Origin: SFLA01 sp045595165
GTDB lineage: Bacteria; Bacillota; Clostridia; Oscillospirales; CAG-382
Assembly (NCBI GenBank): GCA_045595165.1
Contig: JAZNZY010000019.1
Span: 1-64,000 of the forward strand
Length of the DNA: 64,000 nucleotides
Direction of reading: 5' to 3'
Positions 49,914-59,727 of the stretch are shown piece after piece (the first letter of the stretch is position 1; each line of letters starts with the position of its first letter). Position numbers and translations under genes: made by a program. The notes under the pieces are model-generated. The model did no database searches, was not told the origin of the DNA, and saw nothing but the letters and a program-made list of their open reading frames with translations.

Positions 49914-52223
49914 ATGCAAACACAAGAAACAAAGCAGACCTATGGTATAAAAGGTAAGCTTATTTCTGCAGTGGCTATGCTTTTGGTAGCTATCATCATG
50001 GTAGTATCCTCTACCTATGCATGGTTCACACTTTCTACGGCACCCGAAGTAACGGGTATCTCTACCGCAGTCGGCGCAAACGGCGCTCTCGAAATGCTCC
50101 TGCTCACTCAGGATGCTACCGGTAACTGGGTTTACAACGATGGTCTCGTTGGCGAAAAGACTGTAACCGAGAAAAACACTTATTGGGGTAACTTGGTTGA
50201 CGTTTCCACCGGTTACGGTTTGGATAACATAGTTCTTTATCCCTCCCAGTTATCTCTTGATAACACAGGCGCTATCAAGCCCGGTGTTGTTGAATTCCCC
50301 GTATACGGCGCAGACGGACGTGTTTCCGTTCTTTCTCCCAATGCTGTAACCGGTATTTATGAAGGCACTGCTTTCTATCCCGGCAACGGCTACGGTGTAC
50401 GTGCGGTCGGTTCTTCCTCCGGTATGACAGAACGCCAGCTCGCATACCGTAACGCACTCTCTGCTGCAGGCACCAATATGGCTCAGGCAAAGAGAGATGC
50501 TGCCACTGCTCTTTCTACAAACGGTAATGCAATCGCGGATATTGCTGTAAGAAAAGGTACTGCTGAAAGCGGCGATGGCTCTTATAACCAGCAGGACGTT
50601 AAGAATCTTCTTGCTTTGACTACCGCGCTCAACAGCGTTGTTGCACAAATGGAAGAATCCTACAAGCAGTATATTATTGCTTATGCCGCAAGTGCTGCGC
50701 TTGTTACTCCTGACGGAGCAGATGAGGCAACAAAGCTTGCTTATGAAAACTTCTACGCAACCGTTGAAACTTGGTTTGCAACTGAAGGAAATACCATATA
50801 CAACTTCGCAACCAATTTCACTCCTGCTGATGGTATCACCATTTCTCTGCCTACTCAGGTAGCTACCGGTATTGCTAAGCTCGCAACCACTAAAACCGAT
50901 GTTAACACTGCTCACACTAAATTGACCGCAATTCATGACAGAACCGATACGGACGGTAAGAAATACAGCGAATATACTACAGATGAAGAACTCAAAAAGC
51001 TTAGTGAAGCATCTGTTGCTTGGGCGGATAGCACTGCAGGCGCCGGTGACGGACTCGGTTCTGCTCTTACTTCCCTTGTTACCATAAACGCAATTACAGT
51101 ATCCGGCTGGAAAGTAAGCGATATCTTGGCTAACAAAGATGCGTTTGCAGCTGATGCTATGGCACAGTTTGGTTCCGGCGGTATCGCTCTTGAAATCAAG
51201 ACCGGCGGCGGCGTATTGGCAGATATTGCAGACCAGTGCGGAAATTATGAAGCTAAGATCGTTATCAGCGAGATCACCTACGGTGTAACCCTCAAAGATG
51301 TTCCTGCACACATGAAAGCTGTAACTGATAACGCTATTACTAATTGTACAGACACCTATCTCGGCGATATTAAGACTGCTGTTAATGCTGTTGGCGCTCC
51401 CGAAAATGACGGCGCAGAAAAAATGCCTATTTCCGAATACTACGGATATATCGTTGACCTTGCGTTCCGTACCAATGCTGCAGAATCCAACCTCCTTCTC
51501 CAGACCGCACCCAAGGACCGTATCTACAGCGATAACGCTGAAAACGAGCTTACCTGGGGCAAGGGTAGCACTATGACCTTCAAGGCTACCGCTGCAGATT
51601 TCACCGATCAGGATGTAAAGGATCTTATGGAGCATATTAACATAGTATTCTTTACTCCCGGTAAAACTGCAAACGATAACAATACCGTTCTTGCATACGC
51701 AAAGCTTGACGTTGCAAACGCTACGGTCAGCGCTGCAGACGGTGTTACCGCAGATATCTATCTGTGCGAAATGGTAGATGCATACAAGTGCACTCTTGCA
51801 GATAATACAACCGTTACTTTGTACAAGGTTGTAACTCCCGCAGTAGCAGACGATCCCAGTACTGATGAAAACGAAACTGCCGCAGAAGTTGTTACTTACT
51901 ACGAAGATTACGAACATACGAAGGTATATACGGTTCCTGGAGATGCTACTGTTGATACAACTGCAACCAAGGTAGTACATTGGCTTAAGGAAGATGACGC
52001 TGTCATCAAGAAGCTTACTCAGAACACCGCAGAAAACGTTTCCGTTCTCGTATACCTTGACGGTTCCACCATCACCAATGCAGACGTTGCAGCTACCGTT
52101 GCAACCTCTATGACCGGTTCTATGAACCTTCAGTTTGCAAGCTCTGCTACTCTCGATCCTATGGATTACGAAGAGTTTAAGAATCCCGCAAACAATAACC
52201 AGGGCGGCACTCAGAATCCTTAA
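49914..52223 (+). CDS. Large putative SipW-type exported surface protein
   Basis: 769 residues, after an A-rich leader with GAAGG. An internal signal helix (16-34) ends in SSTYAWFTLSTAP (YAWF at 35-38), in the place of the AYF cleavage zone of SipW-dependent signals. After it comes a segment shared with the other exported proteins (VTGISTAVGANGALEMLL). A long alpha-helical middle with extended beta parts follows. It is clearly paralogous to the truncated protein at 63075 (both have TYWGNLV or TWGNLV followed by YGL and LYPSQL or LRPAKL). Length and abundance-type codon use suggest a major structural protein of a fibre or layer. Confidence 0.65.
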   Translation: MQTQETKQTYGIKGKLISAVAMLLVAIIMVVSSTYAWFTLSTAPEVTGISTAVGANGALEMLLLTQDATGNWVYNDGLVGEKTVTEKNTYWGNLVDVSTGYGLDNIVLYPSQLSLDNTGAIKPGVVEFPVYGADGRVSVLSPNAVTGIYEGTAFYPGNGYGVRAVGSSSGMTERQLAYRNALSAAGTNMAQAKRDAATALSTNGNAIADIAVRKGTAESGDGSYNQQDVKNLLALTTALNSVVAQMEESYKQYIIAYAASAALVTPDGADEATKLAYENFYATVETWFATEGNTIYNFATNFTPADGITISLPTQVATGIAKLATTKTDVNTAHTKLTAIHDRTDTDGKKYSEYTTDEELKKLSEASVAWADSTAGAGDGLGSALTSLVTINAITVSGWKVSDILANKDAFAADAMAQFGSGGIALEIKTGGGVLADIADQCGNYEAKIVISEITYGVTLKDVPAHMKAVTDNAITNCTDTYLGDIKTAVNAVGAPENDGAEKMPISEYYGYIVDLAFRTNAAESNLLLQTAPKDRIYSDNAENELTWGKGSTMTFKATAADFTDQDVKDLMEHINIVFFTPGKTANDNNTVLAYAKLDVANATVSAADGVTADIYLCEMVDAYKCTLADNTTVTLYKVVTPAVADDPSTDENETAAEVVTYYEDYEHTKVYTVPGDATVDTTATKVVHWLKEDDAVIKKLTQNTAENVSVLVYLDGSTITNADVAATVATSMTGSMNLQFASSATLDPMDYEEFKNPANNNQGGTQNP

Positions 52224-52262
52224 TCGTCCCCTTAATTACTTAATACTTTAAGTACTTACTTT

Positions 52263-52310
52263 CTTCCTCCGCGGGCAACCGCGGGGGAAGAAAACCCATT
52301 TTATTTTTTA
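52263..52310 (+). terminator. Strong hairpin after the 769-residue gene (attenuating or stabilising)
   Basis: CTTCCTCCGCGG (52263-52274) pairs with CCGCGGGGGAAG (52279-52290) with one wobble. The T-rich stretch begins ten bases later, so partial termination or mRNA 3'-end protection is more likely than full termination. Confidence 0.5.
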
Positions 52311-52416
52311 TATTTACTGCTTTTTTCTCTCTTCTTTTTCGCGGTTTTTAAAAAGAACGGAGAAAAGCGCGGTAACCTATTAACCGTATCCACACATTTT
52401 TGGCAGGTGAGCAGTT

Positions 52417-53439
52417 TTGGATACCAATACCTTTAACCAAAAAGAAAACGGAAAAAGCACCCTGGGCAAGCGTGTTATAATATATTTTTATATGATCCTC
52501 ATTCTGCTCATATTGGTTACCACCGCTACCTACACTTGGTTTGCTTTAAGCAAAACACCCCGTGTAAGCAATATGGCAATGTATATTACCGCACCCGTCG
52601 GCTTGGAGCTTGCGCTCACGCCTGACAGCGCCGAATGGGGAAGTCAGCTTTCCTTTTTGGATATGATTCCGGAAACCACTCCTCTCCGCCCCGTAACATG
52701 GTCAAATGCAGATGGCATCTTTTACGCCGCTTCATACGGTATAGACGGCAGGCTTACACACCGTTGGCAGCCCCTTTCCGACGATGTCAACGCAAACCGC
52801 AATAATTACGAAGGATATTATTGTGTGGGCACCTTTTACGCCCGCACGGGTGAAAACGTAACCGTATCCTTAAGCCCCGCGGTGGAGGTATCCGAAGGGG
52901 TGGCGGGCTCGGGCACATATCTTATCGGCACTCCCATCTGGGATGCAGGCGAGATCGCTCACCAAAACGCAGGTCTGGGCGCAGAAAACGCAATGCGTAT
53001 CGGAATAAAGATAACCTATCTGGATACCGCCTTGCTTCCCATTGAAGACAGCTCCGTGTTTTATATATACGAGCCCAACTGCGATACCCACGCAGACGGA
53101 TCCGTAGGCTACGTTCCCACTCCCAGTATAGATGGAACGAACACCCTCATTCCCGAGGACAAGCTCATAACCCAGACACATTCCACATGGACCGAGGCAG
53201 ATCCGGTGCAAAACGGTGTTCAGGTGTATGAATTCGGTGAATTCACTTCTCCCGTAGAGCTGTTTTATCTCAAAGCCGAGCAAAAGGTTATGATACAGTT
53301 TTACATTTGGCTGGAAGGTCAGGATATAGACTGCACAAACCGTATCGAAGAAGCTCAAATATTGGCGAATATTCAGTTTTCCGCTGCTTTTGAAGGCGGC
53401 TCCGGTTTGCAGCCCATATATCCCGAAGAAAGCGAGTAA
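52417..53439 (+). CDS. Putative SipW-type exported protein
   Basis: 340 residues from a TTG with AGGTGAG upstream. A signal helix (20-37) ends in ATYTWFALSKTPRV (YTWF 39-42), then the shared MAMYITAPVGLELALTP segment. The C-terminus holds FYIWLEGQDIDCTNR, and YEPNCDTHADG is shared with the 58399 protein (YEPNGDLHPNG). The whole outer part is beta-rich. It lies 21 bases before a signal peptidase gene, as tapA/tasA-type substrates often lie beside sipW. Function inferred as a minor fibre or layer subunit. Confidence 0.65.
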   Translation: MDTNTFNQKENGKSTLGKRVIIYFYMILILLILVTTATYTWFALSKTPRVSNMAMYITAPVGLELALTPDSAEWGSQLSFLDMIPETTPLRPVTWSNADGIFYAASYGIDGRLTHRWQPLSDDVNANRNNYEGYYCVGTFYARTGENVTVSLSPAVEVSEGVAGSGTYLIGTPIWDAGEIAHQNAGLGAENAMRIGIKITYLDTALLPIEDSSVFYIYEPNCDTHADGSVGYVPTPSIDGTNTLIPEDKLITQTHSTWTEADPVQNGVQVYEFGEFTSPVELFYLKAEQKVMIQFYIWLEGQDIDCTNRIEEAQILANIQFSAAFEGGSGLQPIYPEESE

Positions 53440-53460
53440 ACTTTAAAAGGAGTATCTGGT

Positions 53461-53949
53461 ATGGATACAAATATTACTCCCGTTCAACCTAAAAAGAAGA
53501 AAAAGAAAAAATTAATTATCGCCCTTTCCGTAACTGCCGTCTTGCTTGCAATAGTTTTGTGCTTGACTGCGGTCGTCGCCTTTGAGGTTGTCCGTTTTAC
53601 CCTCACTCTTGATTACGTTTTGACTTCCGGCGACGGTGTTCCCACGCTGTTCGGTTACACGGTGTTTCGAGCGCAGACGGATTCTATGTATCCCGAATTT
53701 TCCTCAGGTGCATATCTGGTCGGAGATCCGGATTTCGACCCGGCAGATCTCCGTCCGGGGGATATTATAACCTATTGGACGGCTATTGGCGGCGAACGTG
53801 TGCTGAATACTCACCGTATCGTAAACGTATATGATGGCGGCGATTATCTCATTTTTGAAACAAGGGGAGATAATAATACGGCTTCGGATCCCCTTACGGT
53901 ACACGAAAGAGAGATCGTGTCCGTATATAAATTCAGCTTTGGCGGATGA
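53461..53949 (+). CDS. SipW-type signal peptidase I, short form
   Basis: 162 residues. A lysine-rich N-terminus and one membrane helix (18-42) precede the peptidase domain with nucleophile Ser75 (TDSMYP) and His118 (NTHRI) instead of the Lys of standard bacterial SPase I, the Ser/His form of SipW, archaeal and ER enzymes. RGDNN with a following Asp completes the domain. It ends shortly after that, without the C-terminal membrane helix of its neighbour at 54041, with which it shares long identical stretches (such as DPADLRPGDIITYWT). A recent tandem duplicate, possibly trimmed. Confidence 0.85.
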   Translation: MDTNITPVQPKKKKKKKLIIALSVTAVLLAIVLCLTAVVAFEVVRFTLTLDYVLTSGDGVPTLFGYTVFRAQTDSMYPEFSSGAYLVGDPDFDPADLRPGDIITYWTAIGGERVLNTHRIVNVYDGGDYLIFETRGDNNTASDPLTVHEREIVSVYKFSFGG

Positions 53950-54040
53950 ACCCTTTTAAAGTACAAATATTAAGCATACTGCTTTGAATATATCGCGCAC
54001 TCTAAAATTTATTTCCGTATTAAACGGATGGAGGATGTCC

Positions 54041-54877
54041 ATGAATAAAAACGAAAAAGTTCAAAAAACAGCAAATGAGAACGTTGAAAAAGTAGAGAAA
54101 AAGCAGCGTAAGCCCCGCAAGGTGCTTAACACCATAATAAATGTTGTGCTTATTATCGCCATAATTGTTGCCGGTGTTGCTACTTACGTTTCCTTCGTAT
54201 CCTCATCCGGTCAAGGCGCACCCAATATATTCGGTTTGCGCTTGCTGTCCATACAGACAAACTCAATGGCAGATACCCTTATGCCCGGCGACCTTGTCGT
54301 TTCCACCGGCGTTAAGGACCCTGCAGATCTCCGTCCCGGGGATATCATTACATATTGGACAGTTATTAACGGCGAACGTGTGCTTAATACCCACCGTATT
54401 ATAAATATTTACGATGGCGGCGATTATCTCATATTCGAAACTCAGGGTGATAACAACACTACAGTCGACCCTCTCACCGTTCACGAAAGCGAAATTATAG
54501 GTAAATACAGCTTCCATATTTCCGGTGTAGGTAAGGTATTTGACTATCTGCAGACTCCTACCGGATTCCTTATAGTAGTTGTTGTTCCCGTATTCATATT
54601 CTTTATTTACCACCTCGTTCAGTTCTTCCGCGTACTGTTTGAATATCAGAATGTGAAGAACCGTATTAAGTACGAGCAGGAACGCGGCCGTACCGAAGAT
54701 CTTATCGCCGCACAGCAGGAAGAACAGGCAAAGAAGGAAGCGGAACGCGCTCAGATGGAAGCAGAGCTCAGAGAAAAACTGCGCGCAGAGCTGCTTGAGA
54801 GTATGGCAAAGGAACAGCAAGCCGCACAGGAACAGAAAGCGCCTGAAAGCGAACAAGAAACAGAACAGGGTGAATAG
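54041..54877 (+). CDS. SipW-type signal peptidase I with C-terminal helix and charged tail
   Basis: 278 residues from the ATG at 54041 preceded by GGAGG; the frame to 53984 lacks a ribosome site. Membrane helix 1 (~31-50), Ser75 (TNSMADTLMPGD), His118 (NTHRI), Asp137, then membrane helix 2 (FLIVVVVPVFIFFIYHLV) and a ~75-residue Glu/Gln/Lys-rich coiled tail in the cytoplasm (AKKEAERAQMEAELREK). The tail is unusual for a signal peptidase and could contact the coiled-coil protein at 56519 or the AAA+ protein at 54906. Confidence 0.85.
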   Translation: MNKNEKVQKTANENVEKVEKKQRKPRKVLNTIINVVLIIAIIVAGVATYVSFVSSSGQGAPNIFGLRLLSIQTNSMADTLMPGDLVVSTGVKDPADLRPGDIITYWTVINGERVLNTHRIINIYDGGDYLIFETQGDNNTTVDPLTVHESEIIGKYSFHISGVGKVFDYLQTPTGFLIVVVVPVFIFFIYHLVQFFRVLFEYQNVKNRIKYEQERGRTEDLIAAQQEEQAKKEAERAQMEAELREKLRAELLESMAKEQQAAQEQKAPESEQETEQGE

Positions 54878-54905
54878 TCCTTATTCACCTTAGAAGAAAG
54901 TTGAT

Positions 54906-56486
54906 ATGGATAATTTTTTAAGATATTTTTTCCAGGATATAAATAATATTCTCGATGGTTTCGCAGAGTTTTTCAAATCTTTGTGGTATTGTCTGAATTT
55001 GTTGTTTAATTTCCCAAAAAGATTTGATCTTATAAAACAATACGATGAATCCTTCACCACTACGGACTGGATATTGGTGTTAGTTGTTAATGCGATCTTG
55101 CTCGTGTTCGCTGTCGCAATTATTATCGGCGTTATTATGCTGTTAAAAAAGATATTCCGTTTCCGTGTCCCCGCAAAAAAGTACGATGAACTCAAAAAGC
55201 AGGTTCAGCATCTTCAAAGAGATCTCGTCCGCGCCAATTACGAAAAGGACAGACTTCTGGCAATGCGTGTGGAACAGCTCGGCGGAAAAAATCCTTTGGA
55301 TCTTACCCCGCCCGAAGGGGAAGAGGAAGAAAAAGAGGAGCAGGAGGAATACGTTGCTTCCGCAAACCGCAACAGATTCGATTCTCCTTGTGTAGATCCT
55401 GCCGAAAGCCGTTTCTTCAGACTCACCGGTGTTGATAATTACTATAAAACCGAATATGTCGCTCCCGAGTACGATAACGAGATCACCTTGGCAGAGCTTT
55501 GTGAAAGATTCCGTAAGTACGCGGCGTCCCGCCTTAAGCTGTATTACGATCTCGATATGATGCGGTATTTTATCGCGTCTATGGGTACCACCAGAATTAT
55601 CATTCTTCAGGGTATTTCCGGTACAGGTAAAACCAGTTTGCCTTATGCGTTCGGTAAATTCGTTCAAAAGGATACTACTGTTGTGTCCGTTCAGCCTTCC
55701 TGGCGTGAACGTACCGAGCTTTACGGTTATTTCAACGAATTTACAAAGAAGTATTCCGAAACCGAATTCCTTCGCGCTATTTACGAGAGTAATTATTTCA
55801 GAGATCCTCATATCGTTATTCTCGACGAAATGAACATCGCCCGTGTTGAGTATTACTTTGCGGAAATGCTTTCAATTTTGGAAATGCCTCTGCAGGAGGA
55901 ATGGAAGGTTGACGTTGTTACCGCGGTGTGGGATAACGACCCCTGCCTTATAAACGGCGGTACGGTGCAGATAACCAATAACGTTTGGTTTGTCGGTACT
56001 ATTAATAACGACGACTCTACCTTCGCCGTTGCGGATAAAGTGTACGACCGTGCTATTCCTATCGACCTTGACAGCCGCGCAGATCCCTTTGAGTGCGAAG
56101 ATACCGAGCCGGTGTATATTTCCACCGATCATCTTAACGCTATGTTTGCGCAGGCAAAAGAGGATTACCCCATATCCGAAGAGATAATCCAAAAGCTGGA
56201 AGTTGTAAACGATTATGTTATCAAAAACTTCCGTCTTGCTTTCGGTAACCGTATTATGAAGCAGATCCGCGAATTCGTGCCCTGCTTTATCGCTTGCGGC
56301 GGAACCGAGATACAGGCAGTTGACTTTATCGTTGCAAAGAAGGTTTTGCGTAAGTTTGAATCTCTCAGTATCGGCTTTATGAAAGACGAGCTTACAAAAT
56401 TCAGCAACTTTTTGGATAGAACCTTTGGCAAAAACGTAATGGTACATTGCAAAACGTACATAGAATTGCTTAAGAAAAATAATTAA
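54906..56486 (+). CDS. Membrane-anchored McrB-like AAA+ ATPase
   Basis: 526 residues. A membrane helix at ~54-82 is followed by a short coiled coil and an acidic linker (137-149). The AAA+ domain has Walker A GISGTGKTS (236-244), Walker B IVILDEMNIARVEYYF (303-318) and sensor 1 FVGTINNDDST; the LDEMN form is characteristic of the McrB/MoxR-side AAA+ group. McrB proteins normally drive a restriction nuclease (McrC), and a class of them pairs with DUF2357 proteins. Here the partner is DUF2357 (next gene), no nuclease is nearby, and the N-terminus is a membrane anchor instead of a DNA-binding domain. It probably remodels or powers the export/assembly system. Confidence 0.85.
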   Translation: MDNFLRYFFQDINNILDGFAEFFKSLWYCLNLLFNFPKRFDLIKQYDESFTTTDWILVLVVNAILLVFAVAIIIGVIMLLKKIFRFRVPAKKYDELKKQVQHLQRDLVRANYEKDRLLAMRVEQLGGKNPLDLTPPEGEEEEKEEQEEYVASANRNRFDSPCVDPAESRFFRLTGVDNYYKTEYVAPEYDNEITLAELCERFRKYAASRLKLYYDLDMMRYFIASMGTTRIIILQGISGTGKTSLPYAFGKFVQKDTTVVSVQPSWRERTELYGYFNEFTKKYSETEFLRAIYESNYFRDPHIVILDEMNIARVEYYFAEMLSILEMPLQEEWKVDVVTAVWDNDPCLINGGTVQITNNVWFVGTINNDDSTFAVADKVYDRAIPIDLDSRADPFECEDTEPVYISTDHLNAMFAQAKEDYPISEEIIQKLEVVNDYVIKNFRLAFGNRIMKQIREFVPCFIACGGTEIQAVDFIVAKKVLRKFESLSIGFMKDELTKFSNFLDRTFGKNVMVHCKTYIELLKKNN

Positions 56487-56518
56487 TGTGTTTATAAATT
56501 CAGGAAGGAGGGCGTGTA

Positions 56519-58402
56519 ATGGCAACAAAAAAGAAGGTTTTCGATGCTGAAAATCAATCTGCGATAAGCGTTATAGACCCGCTTTATAAAAAATATGTAA
56601 AAAGTGTTGTACGCGCTCTCGGAACCACTGAATTTTACGAATATTTTATGGAGTCTGTTGCCCAAGCCGAAAACGAAATTCAGTTTTCCAACAGACGAAT
56701 GGAAAAGCTTGTTGATACAAGCTGGATCGATGCAATAGAAAGCGCATTGACCGGATTCCAGAATATTATCGCATCTCCCCGTAACGTTATCCGCGAAGAC
56801 GAGCTTATCGTTAACGTGGCGAACGCCAAAAAAACGGGAAGCGACGTTGTGCGCCATCTGGCTGTCCACACCTCTTTGGTTGAAGATTTCAACGAGGAAA
56901 GCGGCGACGTGCGCCCCAGCAAGCTTATGCAAAAATACCGCGAGGACTCTATCGGACAGGTGTATGAAAACCGCGTGGTTTTCACAACGCTTGAAATGGC
57001 GTTTCAGTTTGTAAAGATACGCCACGATGCGCTTTTCGAAGCGATGAGCGATGAGTTCGGTGCGAAGCTTAAGGTAAAAACCGATATGACAAGCTCAAAC
57101 GAGGTTGTTCATATGGATACGTTCATTCACATACGTGACGTAGACAGTGCGCTGGATACGGATGATAAAAACCGTGATGTTTTCGAGCGTATTTCAAGGC
57201 TTTACCGTATTTTGTCCACCAATATGAATTCTCATTTTGCAAGACATATGGCTAAGTATCCCAGGGTAAAGGGTACGGTAACCAAAACGAACGTTTTAAA
57301 GAAAAACAAGAACTACCACGCAATAATGGAATTGATGGAGTTTCTCAAGGGCTACGGCGATATCGGATACACCATAAAGATCATAGAGCAAAATCCGGTA
57401 GTCGATGAGAATTTCCAAAAAGATATTTTCCATAACGTTCTGTTCAATTATCTTGTATTGAAGGGACATTTGGAGCGTGATAAGGACAGACGTCTGCCTG
57501 CTCCGGTTAAAGAGAAAAAACGTTCTCTTAAGCCTAAGTTTATAAAAGAGATCATTGAAGAGCTTACGGAAGATTACGATCTTCCCGATATTGAGATACG
57601 CAAGGTCCTCATAGAGGAGCTGACAAAAGAACAGCTTATGCGTGAGGAAGCGGCAGAGCGCCGCCGTCTTGTTGAAGAGCAGGAAAAACGCAAAAAAGAA
57701 GAAGAACAGCGTATCAAGCGGGAAAAAGAAGAAGAAAAAGAACGCCTGCGCCGAGAAAAAGAAGAAGAAAAAGAGCGTTTGCGTTTGGAAAAAGAAGCGG
57801 AGCGTCAAAAACAGCTTATCGAGCGTATGGAGCGCGAGCAGGAAGACAGACGCAGAAGCAAGCTGTTCAGAAAAGAGCTTGAGCATTTCGCAAAGTATTT
57901 TGAGGAAAGATTGCAGGAACGTTCGGAAAAGCAGCAGCTGGAAACCGTGGCTCGTCAGGATTTCGAAGACGCCGCATATATTCTGGAGGAAACCGAACGG
58001 CTCAAGCAGGAAGAGCTTGAAAGAGCAAGGATCCGCCGCCGCGAAGAGCGTGAGCGTCAGCAGCAGGAGGAATTCGAAGCGCGTCAGAAGGCGTTGGAAG
58101 AGGAAGCCGAGCGTCAGGCAAAGCTTCGTCGGGAACAACGCGAAGCAGAAGAGCGGCTGAAGCTGCAGCTTGAGGAGCAGGAAGAAGCCGCCCGTATAGA
58201 AAAGCATATGCAGGATCTGCTGGCTGTTGAATCCTATGCTCGTGTGATTTCCGATTTCCAAAAGAATCTCTCTGCACGTATGAAGCTCAGAACCGATCTT
58301 GCGGAAAGACAGTTGTCCGAACAGCGTGCCCGCGAAGACGAACGCCGCAGGATTATTGATGCCCGTTCAAAGAATCGCAACAGGAGAATGAGCAAAAGAT
58401 GA
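56519..58402 (+). CDS. DUF2357-domain protein with long charged coiled coil
   Basis: 627 residues with AAGGAGGG upstream. Residues ~60-340 resemble DUF2357: VDTSWIDAIESALTGFQNII, VVRHLAVHTSLVED, GDVRPSKLMQKYREDSIGQV and YENRVVFTTLEMAF. Residues ~370-627 are an almost uninterrupted Lys/Arg/Glu coiled coil, a rod of some 35 nm if fully helical. DUF2357 proteins are the usual partners of McrB-like AAA+ proteins, often with a nuclease domain; none is visible here. It overlaps the next exported-protein gene by four bases, tying the AAA+ pair to the export genes. Confidence 0.78.
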   Translation: MATKKKVFDAENQSAISVIDPLYKKYVKSVVRALGTTEFYEYFMESVAQAENEIQFSNRRMEKLVDTSWIDAIESALTGFQNIIASPRNVIREDELIVNVANAKKTGSDVVRHLAVHTSLVEDFNEESGDVRPSKLMQKYREDSIGQVYENRVVFTTLEMAFQFVKIRHDALFEAMSDEFGAKLKVKTDMTSSNEVVHMDTFIHIRDVDSALDTDDKNRDVFERISRLYRILSTNMNSHFARHMAKYPRVKGTVTKTNVLKKNKNYHAIMELMEFLKGYGDIGYTIKIIEQNPVVDENFQKDIFHNVLFNYLVLKGHLERDKDRRLPAPVKEKKRSLKPKFIKEIIEELTEDYDLPDIEIRKVLIEELTKEQLMREEAAERRRLVEEQEKRKKEEEQRIKREKEEEKERLRREKEEEKERLRLEKEAERQKQLIERMEREQEDRRRSKLFRKELEHFAKYFEERLQERSEKQQLETVARQDFEDAAYILEETERLKQEELERARIRRREERERQQQEEFEARQKALEEEAERQAKLRREQREAEERLKLQLEEQEEAARIEKHMQDLLAVESYARVISDFQKNLSARMKLRTDLAERQLSEQRAREDERRRIIDARSKNRNRRMSKR

Positions 58403-59727
58403 ATAAAACACTCCTAAAGCTGATAGCCGTCGTTATGGCGTTGATAATTTCGGTAGTTATGGTCGTTACCATCAGTTATGCGTGGACGACTATTTCCACC
58501 GCGCCTATCGCTGAAGGAATACAGATCACTATCGGAGGCGGCAACACTATTATGATGGCGCCCGATATTTCCAAAACTGTAGACGGTACAACGTTTCATT
58601 ATCCCGGATTTTTTGATGATACGTTGAACTTTTCTCAGTATGAGCAGTATGATTATTTAAAGCAAGTAAGCGCACTTTCGCCCGTTTCCACGGCTGACGG
58701 AATAAATTGGTTTATTCCGGAATATTACGATATTCTTGATGAGGCTGTTATTAACGGAACCGCTTGCGTTGGCGAAGGTAAGCCGATTACCGAATTCACT
58801 TTGGATGATCTGCTGGAATATGCAAATCTCACCGAGAAAAAGGATAAAGACGGACATTATATTTATCTTGATTTCTGGGTTGTTTCTCCCGGCTCGGATT
58901 GTACGCTCCGCGTATCCGAGGGAGATGAAAACGGAGGAAGCTATTTACTTGAGCTTATGGCTCCCACGTTGAATGCTGACGGCAGCTTTGCGCTTGACTC
59001 CACCTCCGGAACCACTGCCGCTTCTGCGCGGGTAGGATTTCTTGTTGATCCGGATTACGTTACTGATAATACCATGCTGTATTATCAGCAGAGTTATACC
59101 TACAAGGAACAGTATCAAAGATTAAGGGGCTCTTACGGTGAGCGCGGCAGCAAGTGGTATTCAAGCGAATATAATTTTACTATTTATGAGCCCAACGGAG
59201 ATCTTCATCCCAACGGCGGGAATGATACCTATGTCATCACTTCTCCTTTGGGATATTCAGACGGGCAAATAGTTCTTGCCGATATCCGCGATTCCCTTGC
59301 GGTACAGCTTAAAAACAGTTGGAAAACCGCATCGAGCGCGGGAATAGGTATTGAAGAAGTGTTCCAAACCGCTATTGCGGGCAAGAATATTAATTCCGAA
59401 GCCGAGGCGAAGGACGCCCTCTATAATAAATATCTCCAAGGTAATTTTATACCTTATGTAACAAAAGGAAGCTTTGTTACCAACACAGAAGATTTATACA
59501 GCTATTATGCCAGCGGAAATATAGTTGATACAGATGAAATGAGTTCTTTGGGGCTCAGCGGCGCTGCCGAGAGCACTTATATCGTTAAGCTGGAAAAAAA
59601 CGTACCCCAAAGAATCAGAATGTTCGTTTGGATCGAAGGACAGGATGTGGATTGTACCGGGGCTGAGGCGGTTGATTTTGCAATCAGCATAGAACTTGCC
59701 GGAAGCACTCAGGATATATATGAATAA
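58399..59727 (+). CDS. Putative SipW-type exported protein
   Basis: 442 residues, start overlapping the DUF2357 gene stop (ATGA). Signal helix (7-24) ending in TISYAWTTISTAPIAEG (YAWT 27-30) and then the shared I-x-I-x-x-G-G-G-N segment. Beta-rich throughout, with YEPNGDLHPNG and C-terminal MFVWIEGQDVDCTGA as in the 52417 protein. Directly followed by, and overlapping, a third signal peptidase gene. Probably a surface-structure subunit related to the 52417 protein. Confidence 0.65.
   Translation: MNKTLLKLIAVVMALIISVVMVVTISYAWTTISTAPIAEGIQITIGGGNTIMMAPDISKTVDGTTFHYPGFFDDTLNFSQYEQYDYLKQVSALSPVSTADGINWFIPEYYDILDEAVINGTACVGEGKPITEFTLDDLLEYANLTEKKDKDGHYIYLDFWVVSPGSDCTLRVSEGDENGGSYLLELMAPTLNADGSFALDSTSGTTAASARVGFLVDPDYVTDNTMLYYQQSYTYKEQYQRLRGSYGERGSKWYSSEYNFTIYEPNGDLHPNGGNDTYVITSPLGYSDGQIVLADIRDSLAVQLKNSWKTASSAGIGIEEVFQTAIAGKNINSEAEAKDALYNKYLQGNFIPYVTKGSFVTNTEDLYSYYASGNIVDTDEMSSLGLSGAAESTYIVKLEKNVPQRIRMFVWIEGQDVDCTGAEAVDFAISIELAGSTQDIYE

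Noticed and set aside
50250..51980. A 576-codon minus-strand frame
   Set aside because: Mirror of codon bias in the 769-residue exported protein gene; no ribosome site.
54906..58402. Reading the McrB-like and DUF2357 genes as a classic McrBC restriction system
   Set aside because: No McrC or nuclease motif, no DNA-recognition domain on the ATPase, a membrane helix instead, and tight overlap with export genes.
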